In this document: piece by piece, positions 12,916 to 24,253 of the stretch | Numbering within the stretch: the first letter of the stretch is position 1 | Layout of the letters: each line of letters starts with the position of its first letter | Assembly: GCA_038503075.1 (NCBI GenBank) | Contig: JBCAML010000023.1 | Coordinates: forward strand, 806,001-870,000 | Origin: Gyromitra esculenta | Taxonomy: Eukaryota; Ascomycota; Pezizomycetes; Pezizales; Discinaceae | DNA length: 64,000 nt | Direction of reading: 5' to 3' | Translations under genes and position numbers: made by a program | The notes under the pieces: generated by a model | Told to the model about the DNA's origin: nothing | Database searches by the model: none | What the model saw: only the letters and a program-made list of their open reading frames with translations

Positions 12916-14007
12916 CCGGTTGTCTCGAGCCAGCCCCAGTTTGGCTTAGCTTGTTTATGTAATTACTTCGCCAAGTCATTGCTGCTACATACGGTAAAGT
13001 CTTGCAACTCGCTTCACTTACCGCTTAGTAAGGGCATCACGCAACTGAGCCCTAATTGGTTGACTGCTATCAAAGGTTTGTCTCCCACATCATTCCTTCA
13101 CCCCGCCATCCCTCCATCCAACAGCACATCCAATGCGTCAACAAAAAAGATAGATTTTGTCTCCCGCAATAATGAGAGGACCTACTCGAGTGACAATTCC
13201 TGGCATGGGTAGCTACTCGGGGGAAATTAAAGTATTCGGACACCAAGACGCCAAGACGCCAATATTTACCTGCCTTGCCGTCCGAACACTTTAATTTCTC
13301 CCGAGTAGAGCTTGTCTTTATCGTTTTGCCCAGACAGCCAGTCACCTTTGGAAGCGCCAATAACAACCTCGCACAGGCAAACAGCGGCCTGAATGAACTG
13401 TCATAACGCTCCGAACGAAGTGAAGGGCTGTGGGCAGGGAGTAAGCTCAATCTCGATCCTGGTTGGGAAGCTGTTGAATCCGAGTTTGTACCAACCATCG
13501 AAAGGTTTATTTATTAACCGGCCGTTATTCCGACTATACCGCTAACATAATATCAATTCAGGTTGGCACTCTCCGCATTCACATTCACTGGAGATCATAC
13601 GGTGTGTCCCACGGCCCTGTGGAACTGGCCAGGAATGAGCAATGGGATCCAAGACTGTGGATTCCCGTATATCGACCCATCGAAGTTGAGTATCGAACAG
13701 GTTCTCGATCCCGATGGGTCGGTTAATTTGGCCAGTAAAACCTGATTGTCACATTCACGAGGACAGGGGCGAGATGACCCCGGTATCAGGACTTGGGGGA
13801 TTGTTTAGGGCGCCACCGCGAAGCGGTGGCAAATGGAGCGAGTAGGGTGGGATCGAGCCCTGACTGCAAACTGTTCACTTGATATTAGGAAGGGACTAGA
13901 GCTGGAGGTCATCAACGCTCCGGGCGCGTGTAATATGGTTCTTCGTTCAGGGCATACGGCTCTCTACGTGGCGACAGGGTTGGGCCTATTGAGGCCCATC
14001 ACCAGAT
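12907..14007 (+). pseudogene. Decayed spliced gene interrupted by a MITE
   Basis: One frame (phase of 12979) runs from about 12907 to 13212, and resumes in the same phase after the 92 bp added by the MITE (90 bp plus a duplicated TA). It continues FGSANNNLAQANSGLNELS, GSKLNLDPGWEAVESEFVPT, then a likely intron 13505-13561 (GTTTAT donor, GCTAACA branch, TTCAG acceptor), then LALSAFTFTGDHTVCPTALW and WPGMSNGIQDCGFPYIDPSK to a TGA at 13742. Further codons with one TAG lead to 14007. Other stops are TAG and TAA. Preserved phase across the insertion and intron is good evidence for a former gene. Family not recognised. Confidence 0.5.
13214..13307. mobile_element. 90-bp Tc1/mariner-type MITE in the decayed gene
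   Basis: Inverted repeats of 26 bp lie at 13216-13241 (CTCGGGGGAAATTAAAGTAT...) and 13280-13305, differing at two positions. They are flanked by TA on both sides (13214-13215 and 13306-13307), the target duplication of Tc1/mariner transposons. The centre is about 38 bp and has no coding potential. Both differences are transitions. Confidence 0.8.
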
Positions 14008-14670
14008 AATTGACTTCGGGGAGGGGTCGTCTCGTGCGAAGGGCTATGGGGGGAAGGATCAGTCTTGATGCTTCATGGATGATCGGTCTGACTAGTAAAA
14101 CTTGGTGGTCACCCTCTCGCCAACAGGATTGAGAAAATCCTAACCCAATATCAGGGCAAAGTAGGGTGCCGCCGCGCAGCGACGGCCCATTGTGCGACCG
14201 AACTTTCATCTGTACCAGAAAAGGGACCGTGGGTTTAAAACTTATGATCTTTGATCTTCTGGGTATGCTGGATACTTTTCTCCGTTCAGGGCATACGACA
14301 CCCTACGAGGAAACAGCTGGGTCAACTAAGGCCTATCGCAAGGGCTGGGTTCGTCTCGAGTTTCTAGGTATAGAGCTCTGAAAGGATCAACCTCTATCCT
14401 ATTTAGTCAACCCATTTACACAGCAACATCTAGGATATAACAACCCTAGCCCAATATCACAGGTTTTGGGAGGTCATCGCTTCGCGGTGGCCATTAGAGC
14501 GAACGAGCTTTCTCCTGGTTTCAGGAAGGATCCGGAGTTCGAGGTCACCGATGCCCTAGGTGCGGGATATAGCTCTTTGTTTAGCGCATACGACTCTCTA
14601 CTGGTCAATGGGGCCAGGTGTTCTGAGCCTGTCGCTGGGAGATGGATAGGACTTTGGACGCCTTGAGTTA
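13775..14670 (+). repeat. Three tandem copies of a 300-360 bp, apparently coding unit
   Basis: A hairpin-like GCCACCGC-GAA-GCGGTGGC block appears near 13811, 14169 and 14475, and a block TTCAGGGCATACG or TTTAGCGCATACG near 13944, 14285 and 14578. Each copy also has a CCCAATATCA-like lead (13780, 14143, 14450). In translation the copies share a motif like FRAYDSLRGN; the third copy (14466-14666) is open for 66 codons (FRKDPEFEVTDALGAGYSSL). This looks like internal repeats of the decayed gene that starts at 12907. Confidence 0.6.
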
Positions 14671-16070
14671 GACCAGTCGAACTTACTAATCTCATTGATC
14701 CTTGTGGGTTAGCGAGATTAACAGCACTGTAGAAAGGCTTCGCTTGAGCACGGAGAAAAAAATTTAACGATATCCGACTGTAAGCAGAGGAAATGGTAGA
14801 TTGCGCTGATGAAAAGCCAATCCGAGCTGGACTCAAGTTAATTTATATTGGCCAGAGAGGGTCGATGCTAGGGCTTCCCTATCAACATATGTGAGCTTAT
14901 GTTGATGGGGCAAAAAATATTCCTTGCTTCATACACAAACTGTTTTACCCCTGTTGGGCGCAGGGCGAATGAATGACACCCTGTCCGTCCTTGGATAATT
15001 GGTAGTTGAGATAACAAATATAGAAAGCAAAGCGCTTTTGGAGAATACGGGCCAATTCGGTGGACAAGAATTAGCCGGACTGGAAAATTTATATAGGAAT
15101 TTGAATACTATCAAGGATAGGATTGATGGCGGTTAGAATTCTTGTCTGAGAATCTATTAAATTAGAGTAATTGCGGCTGTGTTAAAATATGGGGACCTGA
15201 TTTTAAGGCGCATGTAGAGATCGATGGAATGAAGCGCATAAAATGAAATTGGAATGGTGTTCTCTGATGGTGCTCGTGCTAGTGTAATAGGGGTACTTGA
15301 TGTCCGGTTTCAGAGTTCTAAGCGCCGACCTTGGAGGATCGATTCTACCCTAGGATGAAATGGAATAGGGCGAAAGCGACCCAGAATAAAAACAAAGTCC
15401 TAAAGGCGGTTGGCACTGGTTGCAGTACCCGTAAGTCTCGAGCTTCTCGAGTTCGAAAGTGATTGTAGTTTACGGAGAACCCTGTGACGCAAACTACCAC
15501 AGGTTTGTAATGTGGATTAGCAAAGATAAGAAGTCTACTTCACGGCTAAACACGGGAAGATGAACGGAGAAAATTAGTCGTGATCTTTCTATGCGTAAGT
15601 GGGCTGTAGGATAGCTATAGGCTCAGCTTTTGGGATTTAGGTCTCTCCCCACACGTACCTCTCAAATTGCGAGAGCTCGACTGAGAGAGTTACTTGGCTA
15701 AAAAAATTACATTTACGTTTTCTTAAAGTAGATTGATTTACAACAAGAGCAGGGGTAAGTCTGGCGACAGCTGGCGGTGCAAGTGAAAAATCTCAATTTC
15801 ATTCCCCCCTGAGACAGCTCCCTAAGAGGCCTGATAAACTGTTAAGAGAATCAAGAATACTATGCGCAAAACATCAAACAAAGTTAGTTAAAAAAAGTAA
15901 AGAGTTCAAATAAGCTTGAGCTGGCTGGGAAAAGAGCTGCACCGCCACATGTTGCCAGCCACCCCCTAAACATTGTCATTCGAGGGTTAATGAGCGCAAC
16001 CCAGCTTCAGTAAAAGCACGACTGGCTGAGGGATAGGTGCGAGAATTTATTCATGAGACATCACTTGACT
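14670..16070. other. 1.4 kb without a supported gene
   Basis: A minus-strand frame 14474-14836 overlaps the coding repeats and looks like a shadow. A short inverted repeat CATATGTGAGCTTATGTTGAT lies near 14885. Otherwise nothing recognised; it could include the missing 5' LTR of the Copia relic at 16073. Confidence 0.35.
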
Positions 16071-16072
16071 CC

Positions 16073-17184
16073 ATGGACCCCCCTGCGTCCTCCAACTCCC
16101 ACAACCTCGCTCCATCATCACCACTCTCACCATTCCTGCCTCCAGACACCACTACCTCCTTGGCTCACAATCTATCATCCGCCTCTTTTAGCCTGTAGAT
16201 AAGCGTTCTAACGCCGGTCCACGGGCAAGAGGTAAAGAAAAGACTGCACGTTTACTATCAATCTGCTAGCCTGCCTACCCAAGTGCTGTTGGCAATGGTT
16301 TCTTCCTTTGATACCTGAACGGAAAAATGAAAGCAACTGCCCTTCCGTAGTTACCGACGGACCGTAAGCTTCTAGCTGCGCATCAAATACCCATTGGACC
16401 CTTTGTCGACGATATTCTGCCAATGAAATATACAAACACGAGTACGGCGAAATCTCTAAACTGAATCATCTCAACTACTCTATATAGTCGCAGTATTCTT
16501 GTCTTCTAACGTGCAGAGGATGTGTTAGAGATTGTACTTGGCCATGAAAACCCACTCAGCCAAACTAGGGAGAGCCCATCGCTGACTACCTCCTACGCAA
16601 CGAGGAGGCCTTTGTCATCACTTACTCATTCTATTCCTCCAGCTTTAGGGCATATCATGCAGGTATTGAGGAACCACAAGATATGTGAGAACACCTGAGA
16701 AAGAAGTTGGACATCATTGCCCCCATGCTCGACAGTCAATTATCCTCCGCCAATTCTATCAAGCGCGACCAAAAGCCAATAAATCCATCGCCACATACGT
16801 CTTAGCCTTATTTAATCACTGAAGGAGGTTGGTTAGTATTTACAGAGCACGCAACTCTAGACGAATCCCGTATTCTCTAAACCGACCTAAGCCCCTCCTA
16901 CTACTCGCTAACACAGTATTGGATCAAAGTACTGCACCTGAAGATGCGAAATACGGACACAATGGTTGGTTCTTATCGTAAGGGGTTTTTGACATGGCTC
17001 ATGTTATCCAACAAACCAAGAAGCTTAGAAAAATACGGATCCCCGAAGTGTACCGATTAGCCAGGAGGCGTTCACGTCAGATGTAACACTATATATCCGG
17101 TAGTACGTTATCCCTTACGCTGGTAGTGTAGCCAACTTTCGCGGGGGGCTAGATAATGAACAACATTTGGGGCTGTGGGAAGAT
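16073..17184 (+). pseudogene. Ty1/Copia gag relic
   Basis: An ATG at 16073 starts a 41-codon Ser/Pro-rich N-terminus (MDPPASSNSHNLAPSSPLSP) ending in TAG. From about 16580 the typical Copia gag (UBN2-like) core can be read through frameshifts: ADYLLRNEEAFVITYSFYSS, YHAGIEEPQDM-stop-EHLRKKLD, then RQFYQARPKANKSIATYVLA and LFNH-stop-RRL. Both stops are TGA where the family has Trp (TGG), so they fit G-to-A decay. No protease, integrase or RT was found downstream. A LINE is inserted after 17184. Confidence 0.75.
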
Positions 17185-17686
17185 AGATAGATAGATAGAT
17201 TAATCATACACGCATCCAACCTCATGGGTTATGGCGGTTTACCAAAATAAACAAAAAAAAACAAACTAAAACAAACTAAAACAAAACTTAAAAAAAAAAA
17301 TTTACAATCAACACATTCTAATCTTTCCTCCATGCCTATTCCATTCTCTCTTATCTCTCTAAATCTCCATATCCCCACTCCAGCTCCCTGTCTTCTCTCT
17401 CTCTTTCCTCATTCGCACTTCTTCTTACAATTTTGAATTCCTTCCATATTTTAATTCCAAATTTTATGCCCTCATCGGAGAACAAAAACTCCTTCATGCC
17501 AGCTACTTTCTCCAATTTCTCTTCCGCTTCTTTTCTCGAGTCCACCGTAAACCCGCATTCTTCCAAGATGTGCCTGACATCTTGTACTCCTTGTCCACAT
17601 TCGCATTGATCGGTCTCGGCTTGTTGGATTCTTAGCTTATACTTATTGATCCATATGTGTCCTGTGCGTAGTCGCTGTGGGAAGAT
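17172..17686 (-). mobile_element. 5'-truncated Tad-like LINE (17185-17673) with 13-bp TSD
   Basis: The target duplication GCTGTGGGAAGAT is present at 17172-17184 and 17674-17686. On the minus strand the element begins inside ORF2 with LRTGHIWINKYKLRIQQAET, followed by the C-terminal zinc motif CECG...RHILEEC (C-x-C-x8-H-x4-C, about 17620-17560) and a Glu/Arg-rich tail to the stop at 17351. The 3' UTR has a TTTTGTTTTAGTTTG-type repeat, then GGTTGGATGCGTGTATGATT and a (CTAT)n tail. The C-terminal motif is that of fungal Tad-clade LINEs after the RNase H domain. The 107-codon fragment has no internal stop, so it is a fairly recent insertion compared with its host. Confidence 0.85.
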
Positions 17687-17689
17687 TAA

Positions 17690-19440
17690 TGTGATTGAAT
17701 TTTTTAGAAATTGGATGCAAAATGTCTTTGCAATAGAGCCAACTATTGTCCGCGTATTTCACACACCTCCCATGTTTCCAGTCCCTCTCCTGTGGGGGTT
17801 GGGCGGGTTGCAGAGAAAATCAGATTGATAATTCTAAATCGGGCGACATCCGAAATTTACTGTACTCTACTAACCTGTTTGTATATTTTAGCTAGGTCTG
17901 ACTAGCAGGACGTAACTTTTCCTTACCAAGAGATGTATCGATAGCCTGGGGGAACGGGGGCAAATATTTATAGGGACGTACTATCGAATCAATATCCGAA
18001 CACAGGACTATGGCTGTAGTAATTTCAGAGGCAGGAAATCATGGCCTAATGGTCCCATGTGTTACAGCGCTGGCAAAACATGGTTGATAGGCTGTAAAGT
18101 ACTGTGACACTACATAAAGTACGAAGAACGCTTTACTCTGTCAACACTTGACTACCTTTATCGCGTTCGGGGTGTTTCTGTTCCATTTAGCCTTTCTTGG
18201 ACTCTGGCTAGACCCTTCCGTTAATATCCTGGGGTTTTTTGAATAATCTGCTGTCTACCTATCGTAACTCTCTGTTGAGCAGATGGATTGCAGCCTTCTA
18301 CAACCTGCGGACTATCTGATGAGATTGGCGCCTGCAGGTAGGAGTTCTTTTCCTCTGAGAATCAAAGCTAAACACGCAGCAACACCCCTAAACAACCCGT
18401 GCTGAAGCCCATTCTGATCTTTTAACAAAGTTGCACATGTAATTCTGTTAGCTTCGCTATGGACAGCAAAACTATAGTGGATTCGCCTACACTCGACAAT
18501 CTCTGTTACTGTTGTATTTGGTGTGGCAAATAGGGGTTGGTGGAATTTCTTTTGGCGCAAGGCATGTGTACTGTGTACATCGCGATTTTCTTGTTTTGTC
18601 CCCGCTGATGTATGATGGATAGATAGATAGATATTTAATGCACGCGTTAACAACTCATGTGCGATGCTACTCTATCTTTTCGTCTTAATATCGCCAGCTT
18701 CATATAATGGTTTGTATACACTCGATGCACACAAACTCTCATATTCTCGAGAGGAAAATCAATTCAGGCTTGATCTCGCGATGACATGCAAAATGCATAA
18801 TGGGATTCTATCCCCCAGCCATCCACCAACTCTTTCGACACCTCTCACGACCGAAACGTCGTTCCTAGCTCTACGGGATGTGAAGGTAAATGGAATTAGA
18901 AGCACGGTAAATTTGAATGGATATGACAATATATTCCCTGGGCGGGAGCTGGTAGTGTAAGAAGTACACTTCACCTCAACTAAGGAGGGATCGCTATTAA
19001 TTATATTTCACTCACTGCTAATCTACATTCATTTTGATTTTATCTCCCACTAGTGCTTATGGAAGCCTCGGTGTCAACACTATAAACACAGTTATGGAAG
19101 GAAACCGCGATCACCGAACAGCAAAACTCTAATGTCTAGAGAAACCGTGACTATAGCATAACTAAAATTATAATATTGTGTTCGACACACAATTTTTTCC
19201 TCAAATCCCCATGTTTCTCAAGGCCTCACTGCCAGACTGGCCTCCATTAAGGCTGGCTGGCAGAATACCGACCGCGCGCCCAGACTGCTGGCAGAGTACT
19301 AGTTTCCTCCATATAGAACCTCAAGATGCATCTTCGAGGCCGGAGTCTCTGGCTAGTTGCATGCGGATATATCCACCTACTATCACTAACTAGCCAACAC
19401 CATAAACCTGCTTCCGGGTTCTTCACAATGCAGGCATCCG
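17690..19440. other. 1.7 kb without a supported gene
   Basis: Contains a LINE-type tail on the minus strand near 18608-18655: GCGTGCATTAAATATCTATC plus (CTAT)n, the same design as the tail at 17185, but no TSD partner was found. Open frames 18312-18653 (minus) and 18664-18960 (plus) have no recognisable family. Confidence 0.4.
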
Positions 19441-19444
19441 AGTA

Positions 19445-19520
19445 GTTTTTTTATGTTTTGGTGCTTTTTTTATGTTTTGGTGTTTTTTTATGTTTTGGTG
19501 TTTTTTTATGTTTTGTGAGT
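19445..19520 (+). repeat. T-rich minisatellite, LINE 3' UTR type
   Basis: Four near-identical units of TTTTTTTATGTTTTGGTG (18-19 bp) in tandem. The same unit is expanded at 30855-31190 directly in front of a LINE tail, so this is probably the remnant of a LINE 3' UTR without its tail. Confidence 0.7.
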
Positions 19521-20059
19521 CAATTAATTGTAAGAGATAATAGCTTTAGATTAGAAGTTGCGACAGTGGAGGTTCTAGAAATACATAGACTGGAGATTGG
19601 GAGAGAAAACCAGATAATGAAACAGTAGCAACTGCAATTGAGAGGAGAAAAAGCAGCAGCAGCGGTCAAAGAAAGAAAGAAAGAAAGAGTTGGAATGAAT
19701 ACAATCCACATATACAGTGCTGCAAAATAGCAATAGCGACAGTGAAAATAGAGCAAACCATGACAGCGAAGCCATATTATATCAGTTTCATCGCGCATTT
19801 GTGCTACTAGCATTAATCAACAGGAGTTCCATTTCAATGCGCTTTCCACCGGCCCGCTCAGCTACAAGCTAGTTGAGAACGCAGTACCGTTAAGCTCGAA
19901 GCTGGCCGACCATAGTTACCCAGAGTGTCATCCCTCTACATCCACACAAGTGTGCACATCCAGTGACCACTCCTACCCTACCCTGCGAGAGCTCCAGTCC
20001 TGAAATCGCGTCTTTAGAGCTGACCGACACATGATTCCCCGTGCGACCTCCAAAATCAG

Positions 20060-20345
20060 ATACCGTATCAATCGACCTGTAGTACGCTATATTCCAGTCT
20101 TAGACGCAATGCCGCGTGTATGTATTGGCTCGCAGTATACTTACGTTTCTTTTGCCCCTGGGATTTGCGAATAGCTCTCTCGAGTTACTGCTTAAGCTTC
20201 TTCAGCTCACGCATAGCGGGCTGACGCTCCAGGGATGACGGGAAGCCCAACCGGGCAATCGTTTCGTTCAGCTACTTATTACTGGACGGGTTAAGTACTG
20301 TAATGGGGTTATCAGCTCTTATCTTCACTGGCCTATAAGCTGCTT
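20060..20345 (-). pseudogene. Coding relic, unknown family
   Basis: Minus-strand frame with NETIARLGFPSSLERQPAMR, ELKKLKQ-stop-LERAIRKSQ and GQKKRKYTASQYIHAALRLR. Stops are TAG and TAA where Gln codons are expected. The charged helical part suggests a coiled coil. The frame may extend upstream to about 20590, but that overlaps the stronger plus-strand frame. Family unknown. Confidence 0.35.
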
Positions 20346-20514
20346 GGTGGTTGCTGGGCGATGGGGGGCCGTGATGTGGTATCAACCGGCTGGCCGGCTC
20401 ACTGCTGGGTGAAACAGCAAGTGCTGAAGTGTACCTATAGCTTGTGCTCTGCAGATATCACACTAGCTAAGCTTCCTGGGAGCTTGCTCTGTCCGGATTT
20501 GTGGATTCTGTTCC

Positions 20515-20946
20515 GTCGGCTTGATCGTTGCCCGGGAATTCTATTTGAATCGCGTTGGTTAGACCTATAAAGCGCTCTGCAAGAAAATTGAAGCATCTTT
20601 TACGGGCTCGATGGCGCGTGCTGGGTCTGTCGCTATCATTAACTTTTTATATGAAAAGACCGTCCTGACGAATCTCAATTGCACGATTCAGCGGTGGAAA
20701 CATGGCGGTATAGACACTGGCTTCAAGCACGAGCTGGCTCAGGGTCCGAAGGTATGATACTCCGTTCTATGACTCTGCGCTTTGCTTAAATAGGCGCACA
20801 TGATTCATGGGCGATTTATTCTGTACTTAATAATGAAACAGTCCACGAGACATCGCGATCTTCTTCACTTGGGAGGAGTGGAGGACGTACCAGAAGATTA
20901 CAAGCCAATCCAGATACCTCTTTCTCTCGGTCAATGCAGTTACTAA
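20515..20946 (+). pseudogene. Decayed two-exon gene, unknown family
   Basis: Exon 1 (20515-20751, 79 codons, one TAG at 20560) reads VGLIVAREFYLNRVG-stop-TYKALCKK, then MARAGSVAIINFLYEKTVLT and IQRWKHGGIDTGFKHELAQG. A 42-bp intron follows (20752-20793, donor GTATGA, branch-like TTAAAT, acceptor ATAG). Exon 2 (20794-20946, 51 codons) continues in phase: AHMIHGRFILYLIMKQSTRH and LHLGGVEDVPEDYKPIQIPL to a TAA. Both exons are multiples of three and the joined frame has only one internal stop. An ATG at 20611 would give an intact 98-residue product, so a live short gene is not excluded. No family recognised. Confidence 0.45.
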
Positions 20947-22009
20947 GCCGTGCAGTTACAATCATGAGTAAATCCCATAGCACACACTAATTCTCAGGAA
21001 GAGGTGACCATGACTACCGACTGAGGGTAAGCACGGACAAATAGGAAGGAGATACTGCGACGCTCGCCCTGTTCTCTCACTGCTGCTGATACCTGCTCAA
21101 ATATTAGCAGAGTCAACGAGGTCGGAGATACTACCTTAGCTACTCATGAGGTCACTTTTTAGCAGGAAACATCCGCGGTGTGTACCAATTAGCTCGAGAT
21201 TGGACAGCCCAGAAACCCTGGATAGCTGTTGTGGGTATGTTGGAACCCCGGGACTGTACTACGTGTTCAGCTTCCCTGCAGTGTCTCGTTATTTGCTTTA
21301 GTGCTGCTTTTCTTACGGGCTGGGCTGGCTGGTTGGCATTTATCGAGGTGTTTTTTGTTTTTGTTGATCGCTTCGCACTAGTTTTAGTTCATCTTTTAGT
21401 TCATCTAGGCTTCGTACTCGTATTCCCTTGACGCTTTCGAAACGGTCCGGATATACATGAAGCTGCGTATGAAGTGCATTGGCGAGTGAGAAGGGTATGA
21501 ATAACGGATCGAGACTCTAGGTCTGTAACACTGGCAGGACGTACTTGAGCACCGTTTTCGCATCGTTCTCGCTATTTAGATCGGTCACAACACACATTTC
21601 GAATACAAATCTTTTGCGCAAGCGATAAAACGGCGCCAATGTCCAAGAGAGGCCAGATCTTTATTAAATCTTCAATGGCTGGGGCAAAGCGGATGGGTCT
21701 AAAAGAGAATTCTGCCAGCTCCAGGATCGGTCTTGATGTCTACACGATGTTGTCCGTAAAGCCAAGCGCTGAGCCTTAATGTATGGCGATCCAGATCTTA
21801 TCGCTACCATGAATCTGACGCCGAGACTAGACTCAGTCATGGGGAGCAATTAAGTACTATCCCGAGAGCAGGGAAGGATGCTGATAGACCTGTCACTGTC
21901 TGCTGCTGAGGATTTTCATATGCCATATGGAGAGATAGCATGGGAAGGTATTATGAATTCACGCTGGATTATAAATATGTTTTAGAAAGTAATAGATTTG
22001 AGAGCTTCC

Positions 22010-22235
22010 CAACCTAAATATCAGCGCTGGTACAGTTAAAAAAAAGTACTGGTGGATCCAGGGAACCCATTGATGCAAGGCCACTGCAGAACCGCTTTTA
22101 AATGAAAAAAAAATATCTTTATTTAGATTGGCGTCAGGTTATCTGTACAGATGAATCATACATTTATATAGGAGCACTTCGACGACGCCATGTTATCCAT
22201 TCGGCCGTAACGAATTATAGTCCGTTCGGATCACA
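22010..22235 (+). pseudogene. Tc1/mariner transposase fragment
   Basis: The frame from 22102 gives DWRQVICTDESYIYIGALRR, which contains the first catalytic Asp segment (W-x2-V-I-x-T-D-E-S) of Tc1/mariner DDE/D transposases. Just upstream in another frame is KATAEPLLNEK, matching the segment that precedes it in this family. The second Asp and last D/E are missing: the PiggyBac relic on the opposite strand begins at 22282. Damaged by frameshifts. Confidence 0.6.
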
Positions 22236-22281
22236 GATTTTAATCACACTCTCAACGATACAAACCCAAAAATTGACAACA

Positions 22282-23720
22282 TTAATCCATCAACTCGTGA
22301 TAATCTTTCAAGCAATTCTTTTTATCATTTAAACACAATGGGTGATCACATGTGGCACATTTCCATCTTATTATGGTGGTATTTGGTGTTCCCACATCCC
22401 CTTCACTGCGACCCTTCCATCAACACAAAATACTCTTCTTGAGATCTTCTAAGCGAACAGGCATGTGCATACACATTGCTCTGGCTTCGGTAAGCCTCGG
22501 TTTTTTGTGAGGTAAAAATTAGTAGTTGAAGAGCTGGTGGTTGTAGCCTCCGGTGTTGGACCGTTAGTTCTTTCACCCCGATCTGCACATAACTTGAACT
22601 CCTATGCGACCGCTATGAGAAATTATTTATGCTGACGCACAACCACACCAGTTATCTCGCTGTGGATATCAGAAGAATTAGTTAGACCCGTGTCTACACC
22701 CCAATAGAAGAGAGAGTACCAGGTACGCCAGAAAGTAAGATGTATGTTGTAGAATGATCTGTATTGATTGCTCGGTGCAGTTTCGACACCCCCCTTGTGT
22801 TTATTGTAATCATCAATATTTCAGAGTATGCCTCGTAGCTTCCACCATTCAAGTTTATTAAAAATTTTGGCCTTCCTAGCGCCTGCCGCATTTGAACACT
22901 TTGGTCTAGGTCGTGTTCTCCATCTAGGAATCTTAGAAATACGGCCCTTTAGTTTGTGTATTGTAGCCATAGCTGAGACAGGTAGGTTATCAATCCAAAC
23001 GGCTGTGGCTACCTTATCAATGACAGTACCAGCCTTGCAGTGGTAGTTAACTGCTATTCTTTCGAGCTGCTAGCTCAAAAGAGAAATTTTTTGATGGCGT
23101 AGGTGCAGTTCCAAAACGACCTATGCCTGCAGTACGCAATGCAGCTCGTAATGGGATACTAGTGTAATCATTATCCAGATAAATAGTAAAAGCAAGCCGC
23201 TCATAATATAGGCATTTGGCGAGGTCTAGTGCAACTTTACTTGTTTCACTCAGATTATGTGAACTGTCTTCTTCTGGCTCATGCAGCTGATCGACTTCAG
23301 GGTTATTTGACATGGGATGAAAGTCATACATGTCACGGTCACCACTATCGGCGGAGCAGTTTAACTTAAACCCATAAAAAATTGACTGGCAAGAAGCATG
23401 TATCTATTAGCAGATCGTACCGTCTCTGAAATCATTGCCTTTTCAATAGACACATTGGAGGAAGGTGTCCGATATCGATTTGTTGTTTGTCCCAACCAAT
23501 ACAACAAAGGATCAACTTTTCAGTGCCATAGCCGTCTACCAGATTTGTATAACTGTTGGTAATTGAGGAGGTATGAGATGGAAATACGCCAGGGTGTCTT
23601 CATCATGCTTCCAAGACGTGTAACTATGGAAATGTTGAGAGGGCCAAAGTCCATACTGGCACCAGTAATCGCGAATAGCTAGCAGGTTACAAACGCCGAT
23701 GTAAGTTATTACCCCCGCCC
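22282..23720 (-). pseudogene. PiggyBac-family transposase relic
   Basis: Read on the minus strand from about 23720 to the TAA at 22282. In order: TPSSNVSIEKAMIS (region of the first catalytic Asp, here Glu-Lys), SGDRDMYDFHPMS, LAFTIYLDNDYTSIPLRAAL (second Asp in DN-x2-TS), GIGRFGTAPTPSKNFSFEL, VIDKVATAVWIDNLPVSAMA, then IDDYNKHKGGVETA (third Asp in IDDYN) and FWRTWYSLFYWGVDTGLTNS. It ends with a cysteine-rich tail CATCDHPLCLNDKKNCLKDYH as PiggyBac proteins do. Several frameshifts (near 23047, 23330) and stops, so it is dead. TTAA target sites and inverted ends were not located. Confidence 0.85.
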
Positions 23721-24024
23721 AACGATTTAGCTCACTACTTGTTACATTTTCTCAACTTCTATCACCTATTATCTCTAACTTTTTTCTTTGTAGGCCACAT
23801 ACAGTTTTGTATCAACTGCCATTGTCTAAAAAACCTCATCGGTGAGAAATAGTATGACAATATTGATAGGTTGAAGTATATTTACGTCATGCAAAGCAGG
23901 CTTAGGGTGTCGTACACCGTGAACAGGTCCTGAGGATGAATTGACTCGAGAAGGGGTGATTTGGAATGTCATACTAGGAGAAAGTTGCCTTAGATTGCGT
24001 CCACCAAGTGTTGGATATATGGTA

Positions 24025-24250
24025 TACTAATATATCTATAGACTTTCTAGGGTTTCACTGACACGTCATTCTTCTAGATACTGATATCGGTCCGGTCAAT
24101 AGTCTCACCTGCTAATGGGGGTTACTCTGGCCGATCTATTCGGCGCTCAAAGAGCCCCCATAAAAGTGTTTATATATGGGGCTCTATGCCCGTTATTCAA
24201 TCCTCTTCTCTCTTCTGTACATTTACTCGATACAAAATAACACATATCTA
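24025..24250 (+). repeat. LTR-like remnant, paralogue of 61515-61770
   Basis: Same ordered blocks as the 61.5-kb copy: TATATCTATAG, CTAGGGTTT, CCGATCTATTCGGCGC, CATAAAAG box and TCCTCTTCTCTCTTC. A short LINE fragment was later inserted just downstream (24266). Confidence 0.45.
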
Positions 24251-24253
24251 TTC

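Noticed and set aside
13070..13498. 142-codon minus-strand frame
   Set aside because: It runs through the 90-bp MITE, so it cannot be one old gene; the plus strand has better evidence.
13811..13829. GCCACCGC-GAA-GCGGTGGC hairpin as a terminator or RNA element
   Set aside because: It recurs in all three tandem units and is explained as part of the repeated coding block.
17687..17760. Upstream extension of the LINE ORF2 frame (I first read it as ORF2)
   Set aside because: The target duplication at 17674-17686 shows that the element stops there; the open frame beyond is host sequence.
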